From Methylocystis hirsuta (GTDB lineage Bacteria > Pseudomonadota > Alphaproteobacteria > Rhizobiales > Beijerinckiaceae): a stretch of 64,000 bases of DNA. The position numbers and the translations under genes are program-made. Of the stretch, positions 51,057-61,398 are shown in pieces; the stretch's first letter is position 1; each line of letters starts with the position of its first letter. The stretch covers positions 3,525,001-3,589,000 of the forward strand of contig NZ_QWDD01000001.1 in NCBI RefSeq assembly GCF_003722355.1, in the 5' to 3' direction. Below the pieces are notes generated by a model. It searched no databases. It had not been told where the DNA came from and saw only the letters and a program-made list of their open reading frames with translations.

Positions 51057-52154
51057 ATGCTCAACTATCGCTCGAGTCTTTATGCGCTCGCTGCAGTTCT
51101 GACCGCGGCGCTGGCCGGCTGCGACGGCAAGGGCGAGCGGGCCGCCCAAGAGAGCGAGCAGGGCGAGCGACCGGTGCTGGTCGCGCCGGCGCGCTACGCC
51201 GCGCAATCGCAGGCGCGCGAATTTGTCGCCACCATTCGTCCCAGGGTCGAGTCCGACCAAGGTTTTCGCATCGCCGGGAAGGTGGTCAAGCGCTTTGTCG
51301 AAGTTGGTCAGCGGGTGAAGGCTGGCGACCCGATCGCGGCGCTCGACGAGCAGGATCTGCGGCTGCAGAAGGAGCAGTCCGACGCCGAATTCACCGCGGC
51401 GCGGGTGGCGCAGACTCAGGCCGTCGCCGATGAAAGGCGCGCCGCCGAACTGCGCGCCAAAGGCTGGACCGCGCAGGCGGCGCTCGATCGCGCGCGCGCC
51501 GGCGGCGAGGAGGCGCGCGGGCGGTTCCGCCGGGCGGAACGCGCGGTCGAGCTCGCCCGCAACGCGCTGGACTACGCCACGCTGCGCGCCGGGGCGGACG
51601 GCGTCGTCACGCAAACGCTGGTCGACCCGGGGCAAGTGGTCGCGGCGGGGCAGCCTGCCGTGCGCATTGCCCATGCCGGCGAATTGGAAGCCGCCGTCGC
51701 GCTGCCGGAGGCGTTCGCCGCGGCGGCTGGAAAGGGCGAGGCGACCTTGACGCTCTGGTCGAAGCCCGGCGCGGTCTATCGCGCCAAGCTGCGCGAACTG
51801 AGCCCCGCCGCCGATCCGGTCACGCGCACCTTCGCGGCGCGCTTCTCGATCCTCAATCCGGATGCCGCCATCGCGCTCGGAATGAGCGCCACGCTGCACA
51901 TTTCCGCTTCGGACGCGCAGCCCGTCGTCAGCGTGCCGCTTTCGGCGATCTACAATCAGGGCGCTGGACCCTCGCTTTGGAAAGTTGACGGCGAAGGGAA
52001 CTTGCAGCTCGTTCCGGTGACATTGGTGCGCCTCGAAGCCGACGCCGCGCTTGTCGCCGGCGGCGTCAAGGACGGCGACAACATCGTCGTCCTCGGCGTC
52101 CACAAGCTCGATCCCAACACAAAAGTCCGCGTGATCTCGCGGCAATCGCTTTGA
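51057..52154 (+). CDS. RND efflux membrane-fusion (periplasmic adaptor) lipoprotein
   Basis: A 365-residue adaptor. Lipoprotein signal with lipobox LAGC (Cys22). The biotinyl/lipoyl half-motifs RIAGKVVKRFVEVGQRVKAGDPIAALD and LRAGADGVVTQTLVDPGQVV flank an alpha-helical hairpin. A beta-barrel part (ALPEAFAAAAGKGEATLTLW) and membrane-proximal domain follow. It links the inner-membrane pump to an outer-membrane channel, which is not encoded here. First gene of adaptor-pump-regulator operon. Confidence 0.94.
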   Translation: MLNYRSSLYALAAVLTAALAGCDGKGERAAQESEQGERPVLVAPARYAAQSQAREFVATIRPRVESDQGFRIAGKVVKRFVEVGQRVKAGDPIAALDEQDLRLQKEQSDAEFTAARVAQTQAVADERRAAELRAKGWTAQAALDRARAGGEEARGRFRRAERAVELARNALDYATLRAGADGVVTQTLVDPGQVVAAGQPAVRIAHAGELEAAVALPEAFAAAAGKGEATLTLWSKPGAVYRAKLRELSPAADPVTRTFAARFSILNPDAAIALGMSATLHISASDAQPVVSVPLSAIYNQGAGPSLWKVDGEGNLQLVPVTLVRLEADAALVAGGVKDGDNIVVLGVHKLDPNTKVRVISRQSL

Positions 52155-52164
52155 GGGTCCGGCC

Positions 52165-55100
52165 ATGGCTGGCGTAAACCTTTCGCGCTGGGCCGTTCAA
52201 CGGCCGACGCTGATGCTGTTTCTGATGATCGCGATCAGTCTGACCGGCGTCTATTCCTACATGCGGCTGGGACGCGCCGAGGATCCGTCATTCACCATCA
52301 AGGTCGCCGTCGTCACGGCCTCCTGGCCAGGCGCGACGGCCACCGAGATACGCGACCAGGTCGCCGATCTGATGGAGAAGAAGCTTCAGGAGCTGCCCTT
52401 CCTCGACAAGATCGAGACCTATGCCAAGCCCGGCTTTCTGGCGATGCAGGTGACCCTCAAGGACACGACTCCGCCAAAGGACGTGCCGCAGCTCTTCTAT
52501 CAATTGCGCAAGAAGCTCGACGACATCGCGCCGACGCTTCCCGCCGGCGTGCGCGGCCCGCAAGTGAACGACGAATATGGCGACGTCGATACGGTGATGT
52601 ATGCGGTGACCGGCGACGGCGCCGACTATCATGTCCTCGACAAGGTGGTCCAGACGCTGCGCCAACGACTGCTCGCCGTGCAGGATGTGACCAAAGTCGA
52701 GGTCTATGGCGATCAGGGACGCCGCATCTTTGTCGAATTCAGCGAGGCGAAGCTCGCGAGCCTGGCGATCCTGCCTCAGGCTGTCTTCGATTCGCTCGTC
52801 AAGCAGAACGCCATCAACGACGCCGGCGTTTTCGAGACGTCGTCGAACCGCGTGCGGGTTCAGGTGACGAGCGATCTTAAAGGCGCCGACGCGATCGCCG
52901 CGATTCCGATCGAAGCGAACGGCAAGGTGATCCGCCTCGGCGACATCGCCAATGTCTACGCCGGCTTCGAAGACCCGCCGAATTTTCTCGCGCGCTTTAA
53001 AGGCCAGCCGGCGATCGTCGTCGGCGTCGTTATGGGAAAGGGCGCCAACGTCCTCAAATTCGGCGAGAACGTCGGCGCAGCGGTCCAGGAGATACGCGAC
53101 AAGACGCCGGTCGGCATTGACATCGACCAGGTCGCCGATCAGCCGAAGGTCGTCGAGGAGGCGGTCGGCGAATTCACGCGTTCATTCCTCGAGGCTCTGG
53201 TGATCGTGCTCGGCGTGAGTTTTATCTCGCTCGGCTTTCGGACCGGCATCGTCGTCGCGCTCTCCGTGCCTTTGGTGCTCGCCATCGTTTTCATCTTCAT
53301 GGGGCCGCTCGGCATCGATCTCCAGCGCATCTCGCTTGGCGCGCTGATCATTGCGCTCGGCCTTCTCGTCGATGACGCGATCATCGCCGTCGAGATGATG
53401 ATGGTGAAGATGGAGCAGGGCTTCAATCGGATCAAAGCCGCGACCTTCGCCTGGGACTCGACGGCCTTTCCGATGCTGACCGGCACGCTCGTGACCGCCG
53501 CGGGGTTTCTGCCTGTCGGCTTCGCTAATTCCGCAGTCGGCGAATATACGGGTTCTATGTTCTGGGTCTTGCTCGTCGCGCTGATCGCGTCATGGTTTGT
53601 CGCGGTGATGTTCACGCCCTATCTCGGCGTAAAGCTTCTTCCCGATTTTACCAAGCTGCATCCGCATCGCGATCCGGACGAGATCTATCGGACGCCGTTT
53701 TATCGCTGGCTCCGCGCCGTCGTCACTTGGGCGGTCGACTGTCGCGGCGTTGTGATCGCAGGCGTGATCGGCGTTTTCGCGCTCGCTGTGTTCGGCTTCT
53801 TCGTCGTGCCGAAGCAGTTCTTCCCCTATGCGGAGCGCCTGGAGCTCTTCCTCCAGTTGCGCCTTCCCGAAGGTTCGTCCATCGGCGCTTCGCTCGAGGC
53901 CGCGAAACAGGCCGAGACGCTCCTCAAGGACGATCCGGACGCGGCCCTCTACACGAGCTATGTCGGACAGGGCCCGCCGCGGTTCTGGCTCGGCCTCAAT
54001 CCGCAGCTCCCGAACGAAGCCTATTCCGAGATCGTCATCGTCGCCAAGGACATCGCGGCGCGCGAGCGCTTGAAGAAGAAGCTCGAGACCGCCATCGCCA
54101 ACGGCGCTTTGCCACAAGCGCGCGCGCGCGTCGATCGCTTCTATTACGGACCGCCGGTGGGATTTCCCGTGCAGTTTCGCGTGGTCGGCTCCGATCCGGC
54201 GACCGTCCGCGCCATCGCCTATCAGGTGCGCGACGTGATGCGCGGCGACGAGGGCGTCGACGATCCGCATCTCAACTGGAACGAGCAGACGCCGCGCGTG
54301 CGCCTCGTCATTGATCAGGATCGCGCGCGGCTCCTCGGGCTGACGCCGCAGGACGTGTCGAACAGGCTGCGTCTGGCGATTTCCGGCGTGACGATCACGA
54401 CATTGCGCGACGGGATCGATCAGGTCGAAGTGGTCGCGCGCGCCGTTCCGCAGGAGCGCGGCGATCTCTCGAGGATCGGCGACATGGTGGTCTATGCGCG
54501 CGATGGCAAGGCGGTGACGGTCTCGCAGGTCGCGAAGATCGTCTACGACCACGAAGAGCCGATATTCTGGAGGCGCAATCGCGACATGAGCATCACGGTG
54601 CGCTCCGGCGTCAAGGACGGCGTGCAGGCGCCGGATGCAACGACGCGCATCTGGCCGCGGCTTGCGCAGATTCGCGAGCATCTTCCCCCTGGCTATCGCA
54701 TCGAGGTGGGCGGCGCGATCGAGGAATCGAAAAAAGGCAACGCGTCGATCTTTGCGGTTTTTCCGCTCGTCGGCCTCGTCATGCTGACGATCGTGATGTT
54801 CCAGCTGCAGAACTTCACGCGCGTCGCGCTCGTGATGATGAGCGCGCCGCTCGGCGTCGTCGGCGCATCGCTCGCGCTCAATGTCGCTCACGCGCCGTTC
54901 GGCTTCGTCGCGCTGCTTGGCCTCATCGCGCTCTCGGGCATGGACATGCGCAATTCGATCATTCTCGTCGATCAGGTGCGACAAGACCTCGAGCGCGGCG
55001 AGAAATATCGCGAGGCGATCATCGGCGCGACGATTCGGCGCGTGCGTCCTGTCGCGCTAACGGCGCTCGCTGCGATTCTCGCCATGATTCCACTATCGGG

Positions 55101-55293
55101 CTCCGCCTTCTGGGGGCCGATGGCGCTGACCATCATGGGCGGGCTTTTTGTCGCCACTTTTCTCACCGTTCTGTTCCTGCCGGCGCTTTACGCGACATGG
55201 TTCCGCCGTCATCTTGGCGAGGGATTGGTCGAAGCCAAGGGCGCGCGGGCCCAGACTCTGGCCGACGGGCTGGCGAGGGGAGCGGCCGAATGA
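52165..55293 (+). CDS. RND-family multidrug efflux permease (AcrB/MexB-like)
   Basis: A 1042-residue inner-membrane proton antiporter. The N-terminus SRWAVQRPTLMLFLMIAISLTGVYSY is helix 1; two porter domain pairs follow, with helix 4 LRISLGALIIALGLLVDDAIIAVEMM carrying the Asp-Asp proton-relay pair. The second half starts near residue 520 and ends with the basic tail after FLPALYATWF. It belongs to the shorter-loop RND branch (AcrD/MdtB-like or heavy-metal-like cannot be separated by eye). Substrate unknown. Its stop overlaps the TetR start. Confidence 0.95.
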   Translation: MAGVNLSRWAVQRPTLMLFLMIAISLTGVYSYMRLGRAEDPSFTIKVAVVTASWPGATATEIRDQVADLMEKKLQELPFLDKIETYAKPGFLAMQVTLKDTTPPKDVPQLFYQLRKKLDDIAPTLPAGVRGPQVNDEYGDVDTVMYAVTGDGADYHVLDKVVQTLRQRLLAVQDVTKVEVYGDQGRRIFVEFSEAKLASLAILPQAVFDSLVKQNAINDAGVFETSSNRVRVQVTSDLKGADAIAAIPIEANGKVIRLGDIANVYAGFEDPPNFLARFKGQPAIVVGVVMGKGANVLKFGENVGAAVQEIRDKTPVGIDIDQVADQPKVVEEAVGEFTRSFLEALVIVLGVSFISLGFRTGIVVALSVPLVLAIVFIFMGPLGIDLQRISLGALIIALGLLVDDAIIAVEMMMVKMEQGFNRIKAATFAWDSTAFPMLTGTLVTAAGFLPVGFANSAVGEYTGSMFWVLLVALIASWFVAVMFTPYLGVKLLPDFTKLHPHRDPDEIYRTPFYRWLRAVVTWAVDCRGVVIAGVIGVFALAVFGFFVVPKQFFPYAERLELFLQLRLPEGSSIGASLEAAKQAETLLKDDPDAALYTSYVGQGPPRFWLGLNPQLPNEAYSEIVIVAKDIAARERLKKKLETAIANGALPQARARVDRFYYGPPVGFPVQFRVVGSDPATVRAIAYQVRDVMRGDEGVDDPHLNWNEQTPRVRLVIDQDRARLLGLTPQDVSNRLRLAISGVTITTLRDGIDQVEVVARAVPQERGDLSRIGDMVVYARDGKAVTVSQVAKIVYDHEEPIFWRRNRDMSITVRSGVKDGVQAPDATTRIWPRLAQIREHLPPGYRIEVGGAIEESKKGNASIFAVFPLVGLVMLTIVMFQLQNFTRVALVMMSAPLGVVGASLALNVAHAPFGFVALLGLIALSGMDMRNSIILVDQVRQDLERGEKYREAIIGATIRRVRPVALTALAAILAMIPLSGSAFWGPMALTIMGGLFVATFLTVLFLPALYATWFRRHLGEGLVEAKGARAQTLADGLARGAAE

Positions 55294-55934
55294 GCGTGAT
55301 GGGAGCGAGCACGCAGAACGCGCGCGAGACCGAGCAGCGCGCGAGAATCATCGCCACCGCAGAGCGGCTCTTCCGCGAAATCGGCTTCCAAAAGACCACG
55401 GTCGCCGACATCGCCCGCGAATTGCGGATGTCGCCGGCGAACGTCTATCGCTTCTTTGGCGCCAAATCGGAAATCAACGCCGCCGTCGCCCGCCATCTGA
55501 TGAACGAAGTCGAACAGTCGGCGCAGAGCATCGCGCATGGGCCCGGTTCGGCGGAGCAGCGGCTGCGCGCGCTCATCCTGTCCAATGAGGCGATGAACGC
55601 CGAGCGCTACGTCGCCGACCGCAAGCTCCACAACATGGTGGAAGCGGCGCTGGACGAGAATTGGCCGATCATCTCGGATCACATCGACCGAATCGACGCG
55701 GCGCTCGAGGACGTCATTCGCTCTGGCATGGAAAGCGGCGAATTCGCTGAGGGCGATGCGCAGCTCGCGGCGCGGCTGGTGCACGCCGCCTGTATTCGCT
55801 ACTGCCACCCGCGGCTGATGGTGGAGTGCGCCGATCGCCCGACTCCGACGAGCGCGCAAATGGTCGAATTTTGCATTGCAGCGTTGCGCGCCGGCTTTCG
55901 CGATCTCAACCGATCGGCGTCGTTGTCGCGCTAA
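55290..55934 (+). CDS. TetR-family regulator of the RND operon
   Basis: A 214-residue repressor. The HTH region reads RARIIATAERLFREIGFQKTTVADIARELRMSPANVYRFFGAKSEIN; the C-terminal ligand domain has a TetR_C-like helix set. ATG at 55290 overlaps the pump stop codon (ATGA), so it is co-translated with the operon. The palindrome at 50992-51015 is a candidate operator. Confidence 0.93.
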   Translation: MSVMGASTQNARETEQRARIIATAERLFREIGFQKTTVADIARELRMSPANVYRFFGAKSEINAAVARHLMNEVEQSAQSIAHGPGSAEQRLRALILSNEAMNAERYVADRKLHNMVEAALDENWPIISDHIDRIDAALEDVIRSGMESGEFAEGDAQLAARLVHAACIRYCHPRLMVECADRPTPTSAQMVEFCIAALRAGFRDLNRSASLSR

Positions 55935-56046
55935 ACGCGATTCGACCTATACCTTCGGCGCCGGCGACGTATAATGAGCGAGCGGCGCTATTCGTTAGGA
56001 TGCGACTGTGAGTCGCGGGAGCAACGGCGAAACAATCGGGCGGTCG

Positions 56047-56871
56047 ATGAAGGTTACTCTGGTTCAGATGAATTCCGTTGGCGACAAGGCCTTGAACCTC
56101 GCCAACGCCCGCGCTTTGATCGAGCGCGCCGTTGTTCAGGAGCGTCCGGACTGGATTTGTCTGCCTGAGGTCTTCGATTTCATCGGCGGCTCGCGCGCCG
56201 AGAAGATGGCCGCCGCCGAGGAGCTGCCTGGCGGTCCCGCCTACCAAATGTGCCAGGCGCTCGCGCGAGAGCACAAGGTCTTCATACACGCCGGGTCGAT
56301 TCTTGAAAAAGCGCCTGGCGAGGAGCGGTTGCACAACACCAGCGTCGCCTTCAACCGCGAGGGCGAGGAGGTGGCGCGCTATCGCAAGATCCACATGTTC
56401 GACATCACGGCGCCCGACGGGGCGAAATATCACGAGAGCGCCGCGTTCAAGCCGGGCGACTCCGTCGTCACCTATGATTGCGAAGGCCTCACCGTCGGCT
56501 GCGCTATTTGTTACGATCTGCGCTTCTCATACCTTTTCCAGGCCCTCGCGGATAAGGGCGTCGATATTGTCGCCTTGCCTGCGGCGTTCACGCTGGTGAC
56601 CGGCAAGGACCATTGGGAAGTGCTGTGCCGCGCGCGCGCGATCGAGATGCAGGCCTATCTCTGCGCGCCGGCGCAAACGGGCGCGCATAAGGCCGGGCAT
56701 GAGACGCGCTTCACATACGGCAATTCTCTGATCGCCGACCCTTGGGGCCAAGTCGTCGCGAAGGCTTCCGAAGGGCCAGGGCTCGTATCGTCCTATGTGG
56801 ACGTCGACCGCATTCGTAAAATTCGCGCCATGATCCCCGTGGCGCAGCACAAGGTGAAACTGGCCGTTTGA
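56047..56871 (+). CDS. Carbon-nitrogen hydrolase (Nit1/Nit2-like amidase)
   Basis: A 274-residue nitrilase-superfamily enzyme with catalytic triad Glu (LPEVFDF), Lys (YRKIHMFD) and Cys (GCAICYDLRF). Sequence style fits the deaminated-glutathione amidase/omega-amidase branch, cleaving small amides of alpha-keto acids. ATG at 56047 starts MKVTLVQMNSVGDKA as expected; an in-frame GTG at 56008 is rejected as longer than the family. Stands alone, before ihfA. Confidence 0.92.
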   Translation: MKVTLVQMNSVGDKALNLANARALIERAVVQERPDWICLPEVFDFIGGSRAEKMAAAEELPGGPAYQMCQALAREHKVFIHAGSILEKAPGEERLHNTSVAFNREGEEVARYRKIHMFDITAPDGAKYHESAAFKPGDSVVTYDCEGLTVGCAICYDLRFSYLFQALADKGVDIVALPAAFTLVTGKDHWEVLCRARAIEMQAYLCAPAQTGAHKAGHETRFTYGNSLIADPWGQVVAKASEGPGLVSSYVDVDRIRKIRAMIPVAQHKVKLAV

Positions 56872-57081
56872 GGGTTCCGCTATCGCCCGCCGCAGGTCAG
56901 CGTCAGGTTGTTTCATCGGGACGTAGAACGCGTGATCGCCCTTGCAAATCGGTCATTTATGCGTACTATGCGGCCATGGGTTCAGCGCCCATTTATTGCG
57001 ATGTTGCGATTGCCAGAAGCTCCGAGGGGAAGTTGTGTCCAGCCCAGTCCCGATAGAACGATCATTGGGCGCTCTCTTCGC

Positions 57082-57414
57082 ATGGTAAGGAGAACCGCTC
57101 CAGGCAGCACCTTGACGCGGGCGGCGCTGCGAGAAGCCGTCTATGGCTGTTGCCCGTCGCTGTCCCGCGCCGAAGCTCGCAAAATCCTGGATGCGACTTT
57201 TGACGAGATCAGCGAGGCTTTGCTCCGCGGCGAATCCGTAAAACTGCGTTCTTTCGGGACTTTCAACGTGCGCGCCAAGCGTGAGCGCGTTGGCCGCAAT
57301 CCCAAAACTGGCGTCGAGGCCACGATAACGTCGCGCCGTGTGCTGACCTTTAAGGCCTCGCCCGTGCTTGTCGCGCATGTCAATGGCGACGCGGTCATTC
57401 CTGAAGAGGACTGA
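57082..57414 (+). CDS. ihfA: Integration host factor alpha subunit
   Basis: A 110-residue HU/IHF-type DNA-bending protein. Features: TLTRAALREAVYGCCPSLSRAEARKILDATFDEISEALLRGE, then VKLRSFGTFNVRAKRERVGRNPKTG, the beta-arm with the intercalating Pro (RNPKTG), and a C-terminal tail NGDAVIPEED. The alpha subunit is favoured over HU by the extended termini. ATG at 57082 is used; the frame is open upstream to 56908 without family sequence. Confidence 0.92.
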   Translation: MVRRTAPGSTLTRAALREAVYGCCPSLSRAEARKILDATFDEISEALLRGESVKLRSFGTFNVRAKRERVGRNPKTGVEATITSRRVLTFKASPVLVAHVNGDAVIPEED

Positions 57415-57496
57415 TTCCTCTATCATGGGGCGAGACGGCAATCGTCGGCGATGCGGTCGCGGCGAGCCGAGCGGCTTCTCACATCCAAGGTGAAAG

Positions 57497-59596
57497 ATGC
57501 AGAAATTGAGCGTGGCGGTCGCGGTCTTCGCGGCGCTTACCGCGCTGGTCGGCGTCCATAAAGGCGACTCCAGCCTATTCGTCCTCGTCGCCGCGGCGGC
57601 GCTCTGCGCCTATACGACATGGCGCGCGGCGGACATGTCGAGCTTCCTGAAAATCTTCGCCTTCATTTTTTCAACGGAGACGATCGTCTTCGGACTCGTC
57701 GGCCTCGCCCAGGCGGAAGGCCTGTGGCCGGAGTCGCTGAAAGACTATGCGCCGCCCGAAACCATGCCGCTCACCGTGGCGGTGTTCTCGATCATCGTTT
57801 ACGCCATCTCGCACATTCCAGTCGTGCGGGAGATGACGCGCATCGCCGATCTTTATTTCAGTTCGCGCGATCGTGGCGAAGGGCGCGTCTGGCCATTCAA
57901 GCCCTTTGCGGCCCGAGAGCGCGCGATCGCCATCGCCATGGTGGTGGTGCTGGTGCTCCTCAATCAAGGACAGGTCGGCATCACCGTCCGCCTGTCCTTC
58001 TTTAATCGCGACTGGTACAACGCCATTCAAGAAAAGAACGCTTCGGAGTTCTGGCGGCAGCTGTTCTTCGTGTTCACGCCATGGGCCTTCGTTTACGTCG
58101 CCTCCGTGATCATCGAATTCGTTCTGCAGTCGATGCTGATCATCCGCTGGCGCCGGTGGCTGACGGAACATTATATCGGCCGCTGGCTTGGCGCGCACAC
58201 GCATTACGGGATGGCGCTCGCCGGGAGCGGCGCTGACAATCCGGACCAGCGCATCGCCGAAGACGTCAATCGCTTCATCAGCGGCGGGGAGGAAGGCTAT
58301 GGCGTCTACTCCTATTCGATCTTGCTGATCGCCACCTTGAGTTCGCTCGTTTCCTTCGCCTATGTGCTCTGGGATCTTTCGGGCAATTATCCTCTGCCCG
58401 GAACGGAGATCTATATTCCCGGCTTCCTGTTCTGGGCGGTGCTGATCTATGCGGCGGTGGGAACGCTGGTGACGCATCTTATCGGCCGCACTCTCACTGG
58501 GCTCTACTTTGATCGGCAGAGACGCGAGGCGGATTTCCGCTTTTCGCTGGCCCGCATGCGCGAATATAGCGAGCAGATCGCGCTGCTCGGCGGCGAACCT
58601 GCCGAGCGCGGCGCGCTGCTCCGGCGCTTCGCGGGCATTATCGTCAACTATCTGGCGATCGTGCAGAAGCGCAAGCAGCTGATGGTGTTCACCTCCACCT
58701 ACGGACAGTTGTCGCCCATCATCCCTTACGTGATCACGGCGCCCTTCTATTTCGCCGGGCGCATTACACTCGGCGTCATGACGCAAACGGCGAGCGCTTT
58801 CGGCCGGGTGGAGAGCGCGCTGACCTTCTTCATCAACTATTACACCTCGCTCGCCAATTTTAAGTCCGTGCTCGACCGCCTGTCGTCCTTTGACCACGCG
58901 ATCGATACGGCCCGCGGGCAGGCGTCCGCGACGCAGATCTTCTCTCCGACGGACGGCGCTGATATTCGCCTGCGCGGGCTGACGCTTGCTTTGCCCGACG
59001 GGCGCCAAATCGTGACGGTCGACGATCTGACGCTCGCCGCCGGCCAGTCGGCGCTGCTCACCGGCCCGTCGGGTTCCGGCAAGTCGACGCTGTTTCGCGC
59101 CATCGCCGGCATCTGGCCTTATGCTTCGGGCGAGGTGCTGACTCCGCGCGGCGCGAAGGTGATGCTGGCGCCGCAGCGGCCCTACATTCCGATGGGCGCG
59201 CTGGCCGACGCCATCGTCTATCCCGGCCACGTCGACGACTATTCGCGCGCTGACGTTCAGGAGGCATTGCGCGCTGCGCGGCTTGCGCCTTTCGTGGAGC
59301 GCCTCGACGAAGAAAACAACTGGGGTCAGCGGCTTTCAGGCGGCGAGCAGCAGCGCGTCGCGATCGCCCGCGCGCTTCTCGCCAAGCCCGATTGGCTTTT
59401 CCTCGACGAAGCGACGTCGGCGCTCGACGAGCAGCTCGAAGAAGAGATCTACGCCATGCTGCGCGAACGGCTGCCCGGCACGACGATCGTCTCGATCGGC
59501 CATCGCTCGACTCTGCACGCCTTCCACGATCGATACATCGTCATGGAGCCGGCGCCCGGCGGCGTCTTTAGCCCACGCGACAAGGTGCACGCGTGA
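57497..59596 (+). CDS. SbmA/BacA-type ABC transporter, fused permease and ATPase
   Basis: A 699-residue half-transporter. About 100 N-terminal residues add three or four extra helices; residues about 130-470 are the ABC_membrane_2/SbmA-BacA-like domain ([27 protein letters not shown]). The C-terminal ATPase has Walker [11 protein letters not shown] near residue 522, signature [15 protein letters not shown] near 613, and Walker [14 protein letters not shown] near 632. BacA-type proteins import peptides and are needed for very-long-chain lipid handling in rhizobia; YddA-like ones with a fused ATPase are less known. The last four bases overlap the rlmE start. Confidence 0.92.
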   Translation: MQKLSVAVAVFAALTALVGVHKGDSSLFVLVAAAALCAYTTWRAADMSSFLKIFAFIFSTETIVFGLVGLAQAEGLWPESLKDYAPPETMPLTVAVFSIIVYAISHIPVVREMTRIADLYFSSRDRGEGRVWPFKPFAARERAIAIAMVVVLVLLNQGQVGITVRLSFFNRDWYNAIQEKNASEFWRQLFFVFTPWAFVYVASVIIEFVLQSMLIIRWRRWLTEHYIGRWLGAHTHYGMALAGSGADNPDQRIAEDVNRFISGGEEGYGVYSYSILLIATLSSLVSFAYVLWDLSGNYPLPGTEIYIPGFLFWAVLIYAAVGTLVTHLIGRTLTGLYFDRQRREADFRFSLARMREYSEQIALLGGEPAERGALLRRFAGIIVNYLAIVQKRKQLMVFTSTYGQLSPIIPYVITAPFYFAGRITLGVMTQTASAFGRVESALTFFINYYTSLANFKSVLDRLSSFDHAIDTARGQASATQIFSPTDGADIRLRGLTLALPDGRQIVTVDDLTLAAGQSALLTGPSGSGKSTLFRAIAGIWPYASGEVLTPRGAKVMLAPQRPYIPMGALADAIVYPGHVDDYSRADVQEALRAARLAPFVERLDEENNWGQRLSGGEQQRVAIARALLAKPDWLFLDEATSALDEQLEEEIYAMLRERLPGTTIVSIGHRSTLHAFHDRYIVMEPAPGGVFSPRDKVHA

Positions 59597-60291
59597 CGAA
59601 AGAGTCGGGGCGCGAAGGCGGACGGTCGCTCAAGACGCGGGTCAAGACCGCGCGCAAGCGGTCGCTCTCCTCGACGCTATGGCTGGAGCGCCAGCTCAAT
59701 GATCCTTATGTCGCGCGCGCCAAGCGCGAGGGCTACCGCTCGCGCGCCGCCTATAAGCTCATCGAGATGGATGATCGCTATCATCTCTTTAAGCCGGGCG
59801 GCCGCATCGTCGATCTTGGCGCCGCTCCCGGCGGCTGGTCACAGGTCGCCGCCGCGCATGTGAAGGCGAAGGAGGGAAAGGGCAAAGTCGTCGCGGTCGA
59901 TCTTCTCGACATGGAGGCGGTCGACGGCGTCGAATTCGCGGTGAAGGATTTCAACGATCCCGACGCGCCGGAATTCATCAAGAACATGCTCGGAGGCCAC
60001 GCCGATGGCGTGATGTCGGACATGGCCGCGAACGCCACCGGCCACAGGGCGACCGACCATCTGCGCATCGTCGCTCTCGCCGAGCTTGCCGCTGATTTCG
60101 CATGCGAGGTGTTGGCGGAGGGCGGCTTCTTCATCGCCAAGGTGCTGCAAGGCGGAACCGAAGGCCAGCTGCTCACGCGCCTCAAGCGCGATTTCGCGAC
60201 GGTGCGGCACGTCAAGCCGGCGGCGAGCCGCGCGGGTTCGGCCGAGCTCTATGTGCTGGCGACAGGCTTTCGCGGGCGCCGCGACGACTAG
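59593..60291 (+). CDS. rlmE: 23S rRNA (uridine-2'-O) methyltransferase RlmE (FtsJ)
   Basis: A 232-residue FtsJ-family enzyme methylating U2552 of 23S rRNA. Motifs: [17 protein letters not shown]-binding [16 protein letters not shown], catalytic Lys and Asp in [15 protein letters not shown] and [20 protein letters not shown] start overlaps the ABC stop (GTGA). The N-terminal basic extension of about 50 residues is typical of rhizobial forms. Its stop is eight bases from the convergent deaminase gene. Confidence 0.95.
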   Translation: MTKESGREGGRSLKTRVKTARKRSLSSTLWLERQLNDPYVARAKREGYRSRAAYKLIEMDDRYHLFKPGGRIVDLGAAPGGWSQVAAAHVKAKEGKGKVVAVDLLDMEAVDGVEFAVKDFNDPDAPEFIKNMLGGHADGVMSDMAANATGHRATDHLRIVALAELAADFACEVLAEGGFFIAKVLQGGTEGQLLTRLKRDFATVRHVKPAASRAGSAELYVLATGFRGRRDD

Positions 60292-60299
60292 GCGGCGCC

Positions 60300-61322
60300 T
60301 TACGTACCGTTCGTCCGCGCGTAGGCGTCGACCTCGGCGATCCTCTCCTTCTTTTCCGTGTCAGAGAGAAACGAGGCGGAGAAACTGTTTTTCGCGAGTT
60401 GCGTCAGCTCGGCTGCTCCTAATGTGAAAGCCTGCTGAATCGCGCGGTAGTTCTCGTTCACATAGCCGCCAAAATAGGCCGGATCGTCCGAATTGACGGT
60501 CACGACGACGCCTGCCTCGAAGAGCCGCTGAATCGGATGCGCGCGCATATCGGGATAGACGCAGAGGCGTATATTCGACAGCGGACAGACGGTCAGCGGA
60601 ACCCGCTCGCGCGCGAGCCGCTGAACCAGGGCCGCGTCATCGATCGCGTGAACGCCGTGGTCGATGCGCTCGACCTTCAAACGATCTAGGGCTTCCGCGA
60701 CATAGGCGGCGGGTCCTTCTTCGCCCGCATGCGCCACGGCGCGCAGGCCGAGCGAACGGGCGCGCTCATAGACTTCAGTGAACTTGCCCGGCGGATTTCC
60801 GGCTTCTGCGGAATCCAGTCCGACCCCGGCAATGCGATCGAGCCAGGGGCGCGCCGCTTCGAGCGTGGCGACAGCGTCCGCCGCATCGAGATCGCGCAGG
60901 AAGCACATGAGGAGGCGCGACGTCGGCCCGCCCTCGCGCACGGCGTCGTTCAGAGCCGCGCTCAATCCCTCCACGACTGCGCCGAAGGGAACGCCGCGGC
61001 GCATATGGGCTTGCGGATCGAAAAAGATTTCGGCGTGGCGAACGTTTTCCTCGCGGGCGCGGTCGAGATACGCGCGCGCCAGATCGTAGAAGTCTCGCTC
61101 GGTCAAGAGCGCCTGCGTCGCCTGATAATAGAGATCGAGAAAGTCCGCGAGGTTTTGGAAATCGTATAAGCGGCGCATCGCCTCGACCGAAGCGTACGGG
61201 AGTTTGACGCCATTGCGCTCGGCGAGCGCGAAGGCCATCTCGGGTTCAAGCGTCCCCTCGATATGAAGGTGAAGCTCCGCCTTCGGGAGCCCGGCGATGA
61301 AGTCTTGGGCTACGCTCGACAT
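60300..61322 (-). CDS. Adenosine/adenine deaminase (metal-dependent)
   Basis: A 340-residue TIM-barrel deaminase. HLH metal motif in KAELHLHIEGTLEPEM, HAGEEGPAAYVAEALDRLKVERIDHG, and NSDDPAYFGGYVNENY with the Asp ligand. The HAGEEGP and SDDPAYF wording matches the adenine deaminase subgroup of the ADA family more than true adenosine deaminase; by-eye judgement. ATG at 61322 follows GAGGAAA. Purine salvage, cytoplasm. Downstream of the MFS exporter gene on the same strand. Confidence 0.92.
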   Translation of the reverse strand: MSSVAQDFIAGLPKAELHLHIEGTLEPEMAFALAERNGVKLPYASVEAMRRLYDFQNLADFLDLYYQATQALLTERDFYDLARAYLDRAREENVRHAEIFFDPQAHMRRGVPFGAVVEGLSAALNDAVREGGPTSRLLMCFLRDLDAADAVATLEAARPWLDRIAGVGLDSAEAGNPPGKFTEVYERARSLGLRAVAHAGEEGPAAYVAEALDRLKVERIDHGVHAIDDAALVQRLARERVPLTVCPLSNIRLCVYPDMRAHPIQRLFEAGVVVTVNSDDPAYFGGYVNENYRAIQQAFTLGAAELTQLAKNSFSASFLSDTEKKERIAEVDAYARTNGT

Positions 61323-61398
61323 AATTTCCTCGTTTCGCTCGATCTGGCGCTCGCGATCCTCATCGACAAGACCCCTCCGCCCTCGCTTGCCCGGCAAG

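Noticed and set aside
53590..54984. 464-codon frame antisense to the RND permease
   Set aside because: Shadow frame; RND sequence is unambiguous.
57671..59230. 519-codon frame antisense to the ABC transporter
   Set aside because: Shadow frame with no start signals; the ABC motifs on the plus strand are complete.
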